From: Lysinibacillus sp. FSL W8-0992
GTDB lineage: Bacteria; Bacillota; Bacilli; Bacillales_A; Planococcaceae
Direction of reading: 5' to 3'
Assembly (NCBI RefSeq): GCF_038008685.1
Contig: NZ_JBBOZQ010000001.1
Coordinates: 3,100,001 to 3,164,000, forward strand
DNA: 64,000 bases
The notes under the pieces were generated by a model. It was not told where the DNA came from, did no database searches, and worked only from the letters and a program-made list of their open reading frames with translations. Position 1 is the stretch's first letter. Each line of letters opens with the position of its first letter. Positions 7,942 through 18,628 of this stretch are shown piece after piece. A program made the translations under genes and the position numbers.

Positions 7942-10900
7942 ATGAAAATAAATCATTTAATAGCAAATAATATTAACAATTTAAATGCTCTAATACCGGT
8001 AAATCAATCGTTAGGTATTGCTGGTTTGTCTGGGTCTGGTAAAACAACATTTTGTCAAACAATTGGCGAAGAATCGAAAAAACGACTCGTATCCTTATTG
8101 CCGAAGGCTGAATATCAGTATTTATTTCCTAATATTATGGAAACGAACTTCAGTGCGATTAATATGGAAGACTTGCCTCTTGTTCTTTTTCTAGGTAGAT
8201 CATCCATTTCCTCCAATCCACGTTCAACTATTGGCACTCATACTGGCGTGTTTACAGAAATCCGTGTAACGCTAGCAGAAAAATATCAACTTTCTCCAGA
8301 GGTTTTTTCTTTTAACAATGTATTAGGATGGTGTCCTGATTGTAAAGGACGCGGGACAACTAAAAATGTTGAATGTAAAAAGTGTAAGGGCAAGCGTTTT
8401 AATCAAGAAGTTGAACAATATAAATTGGCTTTAATGGATACAGAGCTCAGTATTTCCGATATCAATGACTTAAGCATTGAAACCATTCTCTCACAAGCGG
8501 AAGTTTTAAATATTAGTGAAGGGAAGCAACAAATCCTTCAAAATATTATCAATATGAATGTAGGCTATTTAACATTAAATCGAATAATGGGAACATTGTC
8601 AGGTGGAGAGTTAACACGCTTATACTTGGCTGAATTTATGGCGACTAGTGAAAATACCGTTATTATTATCGATGAAATTTCTGTTGGCCTAGATCACCAA
8701 ACACTTCTGACAATTTTAAAAGAAATTGAGCAATTAGGCTGCAAAAATCAAATTTGGCTCATTGATCATTCGGATACAGTGCTTGACATAACGGATGAGC
8801 AACTATTTTTTGGACCAGGTAGTGGAAAATATGGAGGGAAAATTGTTGAACAATCTCCACGCCCTAAACCAATTATTTGGGAACGAAATCATGCAATACC
8901 TGAAGAATACTACTCATTTCATGATCTTTACTGTCGTAATATTCAAATGGATCATATTGATATTCCTAAAAATAGACTTGTCACCTTTACTGGAGAGTCT
9001 GGATGTGGTAAATCGACACTCGTAAATGTATGTCTGGCCAGTGATTTTCAAAAACGATATCCTAAAGATAAGTTAGTCATGGTGGGGCAAGATCGCAACC
9101 AATCGATTACGAGTCGTTCAACTGTTGCAACATTTCTTGATATTAAAAGGAAGCTTACAAAATATAGTGACGATATTGATGATATTTTTCAGCGTTCAAT
9201 TGAAGATATTATTGAAGAGTTGCCTACCGAGGATATCGCTTTTAAACGCCTAAGTTTATTGATTAAATTAGGACTTGGTTATTTGACGTTGGAGAGAAAA
9301 ACACAAACATTATCGACAGGAGAATTTCAATGTGTCCATCTTGTTTCGGAGCTATTTGCTAATACAAGAAATCCTCATACACTCTTTATTTTTGACGAGC
9401 CTTCAAAAGGACTATCACAAAATATTTTAAACCAATTCATTGATAGTATAAAGGGAATATTACAAGATGCATCTGTCTCCATTATCATGATTGAACATAA
9501 TCCATATATGCTAGAAAGCTCTGATTTTATCGTTGATTTCGGTAAACGACAGCTAGCGCCTGTTACGCATCTTGATGTTGTCAGTTATGATGACTATCAA
9601 CATAAACAAAGCCAAGCAGAGACAAAGACCAATTTGCATATAGCTTCGTCCATTAATCAACAAAATGGTATTAATTATGAAAAAGAGAATCCAATTGCTT
9701 ATTTTAAAAATGCAGAAAACATCTATAAAGGTGGTATTTTAAAAAGTTTATCTTCAATGGCTCGTTTAATTTATGGTGAATATGACTCTGAAACAATAGC
9801 TCCTGTGATCGCAATTGATTTAGAACGACACTTATATAGTCAATATACGTTTCTCTATGAAATTGGTGGATTAATCAATTATATTGTGGGAGCACATCCT
9901 TCAAACAAAGATACAAGTAGCTTCGATTTTTATTCGCAACATAATCATTGTCCTTGTTGCTCGGGGCGTCGTGTAATTGATAAATTTGATTTTGATATTG
10001 TTATTCAAGATAAAAATGCATCATTTTGGGATGGTTTATTGCACCCTGATGTGATGGCAATTTTGAAATTTTATAAATTCGATAAATTACAATTCATCTT
10101 TAATGAAATTAATAATGAGCTTGGTCAGGATATTAGTAAAAGTTTTAACGACTTGTCGGAAGAAGAAAAGCATACTTTTTTATATGGTTATTGGGAAAAA
10201 TCATTTTATGATAAAGCGGGCAAGGCATCAAGGACATGGGAAGGTTTTAATCATATAATTGGTAACTATATCGTTATTTCAAAATCCATTATAAAAGAGC
10301 AAATTAAAGAGTCGAAAACAAAAATAACATGTCCAATTTGTCAAGGAACCGTACTAAACCATCGTAAAAAGCTAAAATTTGGCGATACAGATATTCGGGA
10401 GATTATTCAACTGCCAATAGACGAAGTGATGAAAATCGTTGGGAAATTACCCGCATTAGAAAAAATGAAAGCTATCGTTGGTGGTAATACGGTATTGACA
10501 GAAGATGTATCTCTTTTCCCAAGAGAAACTCAAGTCGCATTGAAAATGTTAGAATTAGAGCTCGCAAGCTTTGCAAATTATGAAATGGTTTTACAAAACG
10601 CGCTGCCATTTTGGGACAATATTCGTGGAAATATTGAAACTATCAGCATGCAAAATCGAATGACTATTTGTGATTTTGCCAACATTACCGAGACGAGAGA
10701 AACCATTATTGATAAGTATTTCACCAATGGCAAATACAAAAAGCTAACCTATGTCTATGAAGCATTCGGTTACAAAAAAATTGTGACATCCATTAATAAA
10801 ATAAAGGCAAGTCATCCATGCCCATTTTGTAAAGGGAAGAAAGTAATTTCGGAAGATGGTCTCCATGATGGCGTATATAAACTATCGGTACCTTGTGTGA

Positions 10901-11106
10901 GTTGTTATGCAAGTGGCATCAATGATGAAGGGCGCCAGCAAGCCGTTGAAGGCATAGATGTGCAAACATGGCTAACTGGCATTGTAAGTGATGTAGTAGC
11001 GGAAAGTACAGATGCCGTTGCAAATATCCCCATTTTTAATCGCATTCGAGAATTGAACAAACGAGATATGATGGCGATATACGAGTGCCTTGAGCAAAAT
11101 AATTAA
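7942..11106 (+). CDS. UvrA-like ABC ATPase with cysteine-rich C-terminal extension
   Basis: A 1054-aa protein related to UvrA but not the repair subunit. NBD1: Walker A GLSGSGKT (28-35), UvrA-type zinc module CPDCKG/CKKCKG (131-150), signature LSGGE (219-223), Walker B IIIDE (241-245), H-loop His275. NBD2: Walker A GESGCGKS (351-358), signature LSTGE (457-461), Walker B FIFDEPS (482-488), His519. Only about 60 residues separate Walker A1 from the NPRSTIGT motif, so the UvrB-binding insertion is missing. About 480 extra residues follow NBD2, with three Cys-x2-Cys sites (CPCC, CPIC, CPFC plus CVSC). Canonical UvrA is about 950 aa and ends after NBD2. The start at 7942 has GAGAGG upstream. It is monocistronic. 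Confidence 0.8.
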   Translation: MKINHLIANNINNLNALIPVNQSLGIAGLSGSGKTTFCQTIGEESKKRLVSLLPKAEYQYLFPNIMETNFSAINMEDLPLVLFLGRSSISSNPRSTIGTHTGVFTEIRVTLAEKYQLSPEVFSFNNVLGWCPDCKGRGTTKNVECKKCKGKRFNQEVEQYKLALMDTELSISDINDLSIETILSQAEVLNISEGKQQILQNIINMNVGYLTLNRIMGTLSGGELTRLYLAEFMATSENTVIIIDEISVGLDHQTLLTILKEIEQLGCKNQIWLIDHSDTVLDITDEQLFFGPGSGKYGGKIVEQSPRPKPIIWERNHAIPEEYYSFHDLYCRNIQMDHIDIPKNRLVTFTGESGCGKSTLVNVCLASDFQKRYPKDKLVMVGQDRNQSITSRSTVATFLDIKRKLTKYSDDIDDIFQRSIEDIIEELPTEDIAFKRLSLLIKLGLGYLTLERKTQTLSTGEFQCVHLVSELFANTRNPHTLFIFDEPSKGLSQNILNQFIDSIKGILQDASVSIIMIEHNPYMLESSDFIVDFGKRQLAPVTHLDVVSYDDYQHKQSQAETKTNLHIASSINQQNGINYEKENPIAYFKNAENIYKGGILKSLSSMARLIYGEYDSETIAPVIAIDLERHLYSQYTFLYEIGGLINYIVGAHPSNKDTSSFDFYSQHNHCPCCSGRRVIDKFDFDIVIQDKNASFWDGLLHPDVMAILKFYKFDKLQFIFNEINNELGQDISKSFNDLSEEEKHTFLYGYWEKSFYDKAGKASRTWEGFNHIIGNYIVISKSIIKEQIKESKTKITCPICQGTVLNHRKKLKFGDTDIREIIQLPIDEVMKIVGKLPALEKMKAIVGGNTVLTEDVSLFPRETQVALKMLELELASFANYEMVLQNALPFWDNIRGNIETISMQNRMTICDFANITETRETIIDKYFTNGKYKKLTYVYEAFGYKKIVTSINKIKASHPCPFCKGKKVISEDGLHDGVYKLSVPCVSCYASGINDEGRQQAVEGIDVQTWLTGIVSDVVAESTDAVANIPIFNRIRELNKRDMMAIYECLEQNN

Positions 11107-11129
11107 ACTTTTTTAGCTATATGTCAGCA

Positions 11130-11170
11130 AGCCCAGCAACTAGTTGTTCATCGCTAGCTGCTGGGCTTTC
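11130..11170 (+). terminator. Terminator of the UvrA-like gene
   Basis: AGCCCAGCA/TGCTGGGCT arms with a partly paired interior; T-rich tail is short (TTCATTG). Confidence 0.6.
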
Positions 11171-11246
11171 ATTGTCGGTAGTGAATCTAATTTTACTTCA
11201 TCATTCCGATAAAGAGAGGAAGCAACACTTCCATAGAAGGAGTGGG

Positions 11247-12086
11247 TTATTTAAAATTTTCACTTTGTGTATGCCCATATTGTAGGATGTACTCTTCTAA
11301 CACATGTACAGGAATAAATAATCCTACTCGTCCATAAGGTTCCTTTTTCATCGTGGCAAAAATAATGCCGATTACCTCACCATCACTATTTAAAACAGGG
11401 CTACCACTATTGCCTTTGTACACAGGTGCTTGCATCATCATGACGGGTTCCTGCCAATCGTCAAGGTAAGTTTCTTTAAGTAATGTACCTTTATTAGCAA
11501 TACCAGTGAAGGATAGTGGATTACCTATGAAATAAACAGACTCATTCTCTTGGTAACTAGGGTTATTTGCAAGAGTTAGTGAGGGTAGATTGGTACTAGT
11601 AACTTGCAAAAGTGCTAAATCAACTTCAGGAAAGCTTTGTAGTAACTGAGCTTCCATAAGCCCTTGTTCAGGAAATACAACGGACAATGTAAGGGCGTTT
11701 TCTACTACATGGGCATTCGTTACAATAAGACCTTCAGGAGAAATAACAAAGCCTGTACCTTTACTTGAGCCTGTAGAAACCTCTACAATCGCCTTTTTAT
11801 ATGTTTGAATATCTTCTTGTTGCGATAATTGACTTGATACCTTTATAAATTCGATAGCAGGAATGGAGTAAATTTGAAAAATAAGCGCAAACGTATTAAA
11901 AAATAGTACGAACGCCATAACCCACATAATCCATTTCATAATTGGCTTTTGTTTTTTAGCCTTTTTACCATGGGTAAGTCGTTCTCTTTCCTCAGCTAGC
12001 GCTTTTTGTTGCTCTGCCAGTACAAGTTCGATAAACTCTTCTTCCGTTAGTTCTTCCTCAGTAGTGTGCTTATGTATGTCGCTCAT
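11247..12086 (-). CDS. Membrane-anchored trypsin-like serine protease (S1C, no PDZ)
   Basis: A 279-aa protein with a charged cytoplasmic N terminus (1-48), one transmembrane helix (about 49-72) and an extracellular trypsin-like domain. The triad is visible: His in TNAHVV, Asp in VDLALLQV, Ser in GNSGSPV. HtrA-type enzymes carry a C-terminal PDZ domain; here the protein ends after the protease domain. AAGGAGG precedes the ATG. The next gene downstream on this strand is too distant to judge coupling; a lipoprotein gene lies 54 bp upstream on the same strand, so the two may be co-transcribed. The substrate is unknown. Confidence 0.85.
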   Translation of the reverse strand: MSDIHKHTTEEELTEEEFIELVLAEQQKALAEERERLTHGKKAKKQKPIMKWIMWVMAFVLFFNTFALIFQIYSIPAIEFIKVSSQLSQQEDIQTYKKAIVEVSTGSSKGTGFVISPEGLIVTNAHVVENALTLSVVFPEQGLMEAQLLQSFPEVDLALLQVTSTNLPSLTLANNPSYQENESVYFIGNPLSFTGIANKGTLLKETYLDDWQEPVMMMQAPVYKGNSGSPVLNSDGEVIGIIFATMKKEPYGRVGLFIPVHVLEEYILQYGHTQSENFK

Positions 12087-12140
12087 AAATGCTACCTCCT
12101 TACAGAAAAAGGCGCCATGCGAGACGCCTGTTCAGACATT

Positions 12141-12791
12141 TTATTCAATTTTTTGCAAAGTTGACGTAATGATAAATGATTCTCCGTTATTTGTTACCAT
12201 TTCGTCTTTTGTACGGATTAGTCCCACACCTTTGGCAAAATATTTAGAAGTCGTCATGTTGTCCTTTGTTTTAATAAGTTCAATAACATCGTGGAAAGTG
12301 GTTAAGCCCGTGGGCATAGAAGCAGTAGTTGAAAGTATTTCCCACCCATTAAAACGGCTTCCAACTTCCAAAGGCTGTTGTAAAATGATTTCAATAACTG
12401 GAAAAGTTGCTATATCGTGTGCTGTTGGCAATGTTGGCGTTTCATCTACTGCTTCCATATAGACAAGTTCTATAGCAGATTTCGTAATACGATAGATTTT
12501 TAACAATGTGACGCCACCGTTATTTTCCACTTGAGCGATTGACTTTTCATCGATGTAGGTCGTTTGAAGTGTGTAACTAGCAAACTCGTTCCCTTCACCT
12601 TGAAAATAAGCAGTTGTTCCATCCTGTGGGAAATAGGAAGCGAGAACACTACTGAATGGTTGATTAGTTGCTTGTTCTTTATCGTTTTGCTCATCAGTAT
12701 TAGTCGGATGGCTAGGCTGTGGATTTGTACTTGGATTAGTTGTACAGCCGACAAGTATTATTGCTAGAGAAAATAAGAATAAGATTCGAAT
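12141..12791 (-). CDS. Hypothetical lipoprotein, probable ATT start
   Basis: A secreted lipoprotein of about 216 aa. The lipobox LVGC is followed by a Thr/Asn/Pro/Gln-rich linker of about 40 residues and a beta-rich domain with no family I recognise. The start is unusual: AAGGAG (12801-12806) is 9 nt upstream of an in-frame ATT at 12791-12789. Starting there gives a compact signal peptide (xRILFLFSLAIILVGC). The alternative TTG at 12812 lies upstream of that Shine-Dalgarno sequence and has none of its own. The downstream neighbour is the membrane protease. Confidence 0.65.
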   Translation of the reverse strand: MRILFLFSLAIILVGCTTNPSTNPQPSHPTNTDEQNDKEQATNQPFSSVLASYFPQDGTTAYFQGEGNEFASYTLQTTYIDEKSIAQVENNGGVTLLKIYRITKSAIELVYMEAVDETPTLPTAHDIATFPVIEIILQQPLEVGSRFNGWEILSTTASMPTGLTTFHDVIELIKTKDNMTTSKYFAKGVGLIRTKDEMVTNNGESFIITSTLQKIE

Positions 12792-12853
12792 ATTATCAAA
12801 CTCCTTTAGCAATTTTCTTTAAGTATACGTGAAAGGGCTCCTATATACGAATA

Positions 12854-13849
12854 TTAAGAGAACCAGCTTTCTAACAACAAAATACGTTTATTCGTTGCAT
12901 CTACTTTAATACGCAAGCCGATTGGCAATGGATGCAGTGGATGTGTGTGGCAACAATCCACCTCAGCTAAAATTGGTATAGGATTCCCATCCAGCTGTTC
13001 TAATAAAACATCATAAGGTTTTCGACCTGTGCCTTCATCATCATACTGCTCATGCTTACCTAAAATAATTGCTGCAATTTTGTCGAAGTAGCCATGTAAC
13101 TTTAACATTGCAAAGTTTTTTTCCACTACAGCAATTGTTTTGGATGTATCCTCTAATAATAAAATATCGCCTTCCTTAATTTGAGGGAAGTAGGGGGTTC
13201 CAATAAAGCCATACATCGTATTGATATTCCCACCGATTAAACGACCTTCGGCACTACCTTGTTGAACTGTTATCCAAGAATTATCATGCTGCGTTTTTTC
13301 TGCTGTTTTTTCAAGCCAATTGATTCGATCATCTGTCCAAATAGGAGGAGTCGACATTTCATAAGGAATTGAAACAGTTTGCATAAAGAGATCGATAAAA
13401 TATTGTTCTGTGTAATTCACAAATGGTGGGAATTCTCCAAATGTAGATGCAACAGAGGGTCCGTAAAATACTGGTACGCCGGTTTTAGCATAGACGGCAA
13501 GGAGAATTGCTGTCACATCCGATAAACCAACTAGTATTTTGGGGGATTGTTGAATCGCTTTATAATCTATATAAGGCAACATACTATTTGCATTTGTGCC
13601 ACCCATTGTAGGTAAAATCATTTTCACTGTAGGGTCGTGTAATAGGTCATTGAGCTCCTTGGCGCGCTCCTTAGGTGTGCCAGAACGATAAATATCATTC
13701 ATGCCAGTTAATGAACCTTCTTTAATTGTAAAGCCAAGTGCCTGTAACCGTGCCTTTCCTCGCTCATATCGGGCGCGGGCAATAACTGAAGCTGGTTTTG
13801 AAGGCGAGTAAATGCCAATTGTATCGCCTTTTTTTAATGGGGAAAACAT
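12854..13849 (-). CDS. S66 family LD-carboxypeptidase (LdcA/MccF-like)
   Basis: A 331-aa cytoplasmic serine peptidase of family S66. The nucleophile elbow is GLSDVTA (Ser about 114), the conserved MGGTNAN loop is present, and the catalytic His is in CHTHPLHPLPIG near the C terminus. LdcA enzymes remove the terminal D-Ala from muropeptide tetrapeptides during cell-wall recycling; MccF relatives cleave microcin C-type nucleotide peptides. The sequence alone does not separate the two. GAGG upstream supports the ATG at 13849. Confidence 0.85.
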   Translation of the reverse strand: MFSPLKKGDTIGIYSPSKPASVIARARYERGKARLQALGFTIKEGSLTGMNDIYRSGTPKERAKELNDLLHDPTVKMILPTMGGTNANSMLPYIDYKAIQQSPKILVGLSDVTAILLAVYAKTGVPVFYGPSVASTFGEFPPFVNYTEQYFIDLFMQTVSIPYEMSTPPIWTDDRINWLEKTAEKTQHDNSWITVQQGSAEGRLIGGNINTMYGFIGTPYFPQIKEGDILLLEDTSKTIAVVEKNFAMLKLHGYFDKIAAIILGKHEQYDDEGTGRKPYDVLLEQLDGNPIPILAEVDCCHTHPLHPLPIGLRIKVDATNKRILLLESWFS

Positions 13850-13996
13850 AAAATACCTCTTTCTATTAGTTTAAGTTGTAGCCCATTATACATGATTTAA
13901 CAAAAATATGGGCAAAGTCTTTAACTTGAGGAAAGAGAGGTGAAAATCTACTGAAATTTAGAACAATCGTAGTAAAGGGGAGAATAAATAATATTT

Positions 13997-14007
13997 TTAT
14001 GTAAACT
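13997..14007 (+). other. Candidate XerD half-site (dif right-arm sequence)
   Basis: TTATGTAAACT, same orientation as the copies at 5.6 and 20.3 kb, in the gap before the DinB gene. Confidence 0.4.
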
Positions 14008-14080
14008 TAATAATAGAAACTTGCGATACAATAAGGATTTTACTATGATAATAAGGAGTTAAAATTTGGGGGGCGATAAT

Positions 14081-14554
14081 ATGTATCGACAAGTAGACGA
14101 TTTTCTAAGTGAATGGACAATTGCAACAGAAGGAACTGCTCAAGTACTGAAAGCAATGACTGATGAAACATTAGATCAAAGCATTGTTGAAGGTCATAAT
14201 TCACTTGGCTGGTTAGGCTGGCATTTAGTTGGTGCGGCAGGCTATTTTAGTTATTTAGTAGGTTTAAAGGTGCCGATGATTCGCCAAGAAGATCCTGTTC
14301 CAGCTACAGCAGCTGAAATTGTAGCGACATATGAAAAGACAGCTAATAGTATTAAAGAGGAAGCTGCCAAGCTTTCAAATGAAGACTTACTGGAGGAAGT
14401 GAACGGTTTTAACGGACCAATCCCTCGAGGTGTATTATTACGCAAACTAATTGACCACCAAACACACCATCGTGGCCAAATGACTGTATTATTACGTCAA
14501 GCTGGCTTACCAGTACCAGGTGTACTTGGACCAACGAAAGAAATGCAAAAATAG
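14081..14554 (+). CDS. DinB-family protein
   Basis: A 157-aa four-helix DinB/YfiT-like protein. Metal ligands are visible as His in LGWHLVGA and the His pair in HQTHHRGQ, the usual trio for a divalent metal. Family members include thiol-dependent transferases (bacillithiol-related BstA) and DNA-damage-induced proteins, but most are uncharacterised. The start at 14081 is preferred over an upstream TTG because GGGGGG is about 8 nt before it. It is monocistronic. Confidence 0.85.
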   Translation: MYRQVDDFLSEWTIATEGTAQVLKAMTDETLDQSIVEGHNSLGWLGWHLVGAAGYFSYLVGLKVPMIRQEDPVPATAAEIVATYEKTANSIKEEAAKLSNEDLLEEVNGFNGPIPRGVLLRKLIDHQTHHRGQMTVLLRQAGLPVPGVLGPTKEMQK

Positions 14555-14560
14555 TATCAG

Positions 14561-14594
14561 GCGGCAAATACATGATGTATTTGCCGTTTTTTTT
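14561..14594 (+). terminator. Terminator of the DinB gene
   Basis: Stem CGGCAAATACA/TGTATTTGCCG followed by a T run. Confidence 0.85.
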
Positions 14595-14608
14595 AATGTT
14601 TATAATTA

Positions 14609-14644
14609 AAAACCTCCCCCAAGCGAGTGGGGGAGGTTTTATTT
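14609..14644 (-). terminator. Terminator of the ABC-F gene (bidirectional)
   Basis: AAAACCTCCCCC/GGGGGAGGTTTT with an 8-nt loop; A and T runs on both sides let it serve both strands. Confidence 0.85.
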
Positions 14645-14653
14645 AAGAATGGA

Positions 14654-16294
<1,641 letters not shown>

Positions 16295-16447
16295 TCATGA
16301 AATATGTTCCATAGTCTATAAACATTATGACATCAACGTTTACCGATAATAGTAATGTATCTAATAGTGCAATCACTAGTACAAGTCGTTGATTATCACT
16401 GAATAAAGATACAAATATTCATTTTAGAAGAAAAAATAATGTTGAAG

Positions 16448-16476
16448 TTGACTTTCAAGATTGGATAATATAGAAT
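16448..16476 (+). promoter_or_regulatory. Promoter of the argS T-box leader
   Basis: TTGACT (16448-16453), 17-bp spacer, TAGAAT (16471-16476). Transcription would begin near 16483, directly before the T-box structure. Confidence 0.6.
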
Positions 16477-16482
16477 ATTCCA

Positions 16483-16733
16483 AAATCAATAGCTGCTAAA
16501 TTCTGTGAAAAAGAAAGTAATTCATTTTGTGCTGCTAAGCGAATTAGGGATGGTGGAAGCCTAATGCAGACCGTATGAATGAAACGCACTTTGGAGAAGT
16601 TTCTCGAAATGTCAGTAGAGAATATCGGGGAGTCACCTCGTTAACAATAGAAAGTGGTCATAATGATGGCAACTAGAGTGGTACCACGGGAATCTATGCT
16701 CTCGTCTCTTATTGAGACGAGGGCTTTTTTTAT
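16483..16733 (+). ncRNA. T-box leader of argS
   Basis: A leader of about 250 nt with T-box hallmarks: the conserved GATGGTGGAAGCC segment of stem I, a specifier region, and the T-box sequence AGAGTGGTACCACGGG (16675-16690). It ends in an intrinsic terminator (stem 16698-16708/16714-16724, T run 16725-16731). The likely specifier is CGC at 16585-16587, directly before ACTTTGGAG, an Arg codon, in agreement with the downstream gene. Uncharged tRNA-Arg should stabilise the antiterminator and switch argS on. Confidence 0.9.
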
Positions 16734-16757
16734 TTTGTAAAAGGGGGAAATGGACAA

Positions 16758-18431
16758 ATGAATTCACAAATTGCGAAAAGTATTGCTATAGCGCTCAAAT
16801 ATCAAGTGAAAGTAGAAGAGATTGAAAAATTACTTGAAAAACCTAAACATGTAGACCTTGGTGATTTTTCATTACCATGTTTTAAACTGGCTAAAGAGCT
16901 TGGAAAATCTCCTCAAATAATTGCATCTGAAATTCAAAAAAATTTAACGTGTGATTTGATTCAGTCGATTGAAATAGTTGGCGGATATATCAATTTATTT
17001 TTAAATCAACATATCATTACACAACAAATACTAAGCAAAATAATGAAAGAACAAAAATTATATGGAGCGAGCCCAATAAATAAAGGCAATGTTGTGTTCG
17101 ATTTTTCTTCTCCAAATATTGCGAAGCCTTTTTCTATGGGTCATTTGCGCTCAACGGTCATTGGTAATGCACTCGCCAATATCGCTGAGAAAAATGGCTA
17201 TAATGCCATTCGCATTAATCATTTGGGGGACTGGGGAACACAGTTTGGAAAACTAATTGTGGCTTATAGACATTGGGGAAATCAACAGACAATTAAAGCT
17301 GCACCTATTAAAGAACTATTGAAAATTTATGTGAAGTTTCATGAAGAAGCGGAAAAAGATTCTACTCTAATTGAGCAAGCGCGAGCTGCATTTAAATCGT
17401 TAGAGGATAAGGATGATGAGGCACTTAAGCTTTGGCAATGGTTTAGAGATGTTTCATTGGAAGAATTCATAACACTTTATCAGCTTCTTGGAATTAAATT
17501 TGATGCTTACGATGGGGAAGCTTTCTATAATGATAAAATGCAAAATGTAGTAAATGAATTACAAACAAAAGGGTTGCTGACATTATCAGAAGGTGCTTAT
17601 GTTGTTGAATTAGAGGAAATGCCTCCTTGTATTATTACTAAAACAGACGGCGCGACACTTTATGCAACACGTGATTTAGCAGCTGCCTTTTATCGTATAC
17701 AACAATATCATCCTAAAAAAATATTTTATATTGTAGGACATGAACAAACACTGCATTTTAAACAGTTATTTAATGTGGTGGAGAAAATGGGTTATGAATG
17801 GGCGAAAGATTTAAGTCATGTAGCTTTTGGGATGATCTTAAAAGAGGGCAAAAAAATGTCAACGCGTAAAGGAAAGGTTGTTTTACTCAATGACGTGTTG
17901 ACTGAAGCTATAGAGGCGGCTAAACAAAATATCCAATTGAAAAATCCAAATTTACAAAATAAAGAACTGGTTGCTAAGCAAGTAGGTGTCGGTGCAGTTA
18001 TTTTCAATGATTTAAAAAATTATCGCTTACATGATATTGATTTTTCAATTGAGCAAATGCTGCACTTCGAAGGAGAGACAGGTCCATATATTCAATACAC
18101 GTATGCTCGTATTTTCTCAATTTTAGATAAAGCTGATGTTCAACTTGAGGAAATGACTTATCAATCATTAGGTGTCCAGGCATGGTCAGTCATTCTATTA
18201 CTAGAACAATTTCCTCGAGTTGTTACAAATGCTTATGAACAAGCGGATCCGTCATTAGTTGCTAAATATGCATTACAATTAGCACGCGCCTTTAATAAAT
18301 ATTATGCTAATAATAAGATTTTATCGAATGATGATCTACAAAGTTCTCGTTTAACTTTATGTTATTGTGTAGCAATCATGCTAGAAGAATCGTTAGCACT
18401 TTTAGGCATTAGTGCACCAAAAAATATGTAA
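16758..18431 (+). CDS. argS: Arginyl-tRNA synthetase
   Basis: A 557-aa class I synthetase, full length for the family. The N-terminal Add-1 tRNA-recognition domain (about 1-100) is followed by the Rossmann domain with the HIGH-equivalent GHLRS (128-132), the KMSKS-equivalent KKMSTRKG, and the helical anticodon-binding DALR domain containing TGPYIQYTYAR. It charges tRNA-Arg with arginine in the cytosol. AAGGGGG precedes the ATG. Expression is controlled by the T-box leader. No terminator is evident after it, so read-through into the MFS gene is possible. Confidence 0.95.
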   Translation: MNSQIAKSIAIALKYQVKVEEIEKLLEKPKHVDLGDFSLPCFKLAKELGKSPQIIASEIQKNLTCDLIQSIEIVGGYINLFLNQHIITQQILSKIMKEQKLYGASPINKGNVVFDFSSPNIAKPFSMGHLRSTVIGNALANIAEKNGYNAIRINHLGDWGTQFGKLIVAYRHWGNQQTIKAAPIKELLKIYVKFHEEAEKDSTLIEQARAAFKSLEDKDDEALKLWQWFRDVSLEEFITLYQLLGIKFDAYDGEAFYNDKMQNVVNELQTKGLLTLSEGAYVVELEEMPPCIITKTDGATLYATRDLAAAFYRIQQYHPKKIFYIVGHEQTLHFKQLFNVVEKMGYEWAKDLSHVAFGMILKEGKKMSTRKGKVVLLNDVLTEAIEAAKQNIQLKNPNLQNKELVAKQVGVGAVIFNDLKNYRLHDIDFSIEQMLHFEGETGPYIQYTYARIFSILDKADVQLEEMTYQSLGVQAWSVILLLEQFPRVVTNAYEQADPSLVAKYALQLARAFNKYYANNKILSNDDLQSSRLTLCYCVAIMLEESLALLGISAPKNM

Positions 18432-18502
18432 TGTTGTTTGTATTATAATGCACAGCGTTATTTCCTTGAACTGAGCAATTTTATATGTAATTTACCGAAA
18501 TA

Positions 18503-18531
18503 TTGACGATATGCAGAAAAAATGGTAAAAA
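18503..18531 (+). promoter_or_regulatory. Possible promoter of the CynX-type MFS gene
   Basis: TTGACG (18503-18508), 17-bp spacer, TAAAAA (18526-18531). A modest match, placed about 100 nt before the start codon. Confidence 0.35.
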
Positions 18532-18628
18532 TAATATAAGAAATCAGATGTCTGACAACGACGGAAGTTAATCAAGTGCTGGTTGAAAGAGAAATAATGA
18601 ATTTGGCGTGAAGAAAGGTATTAATCGC

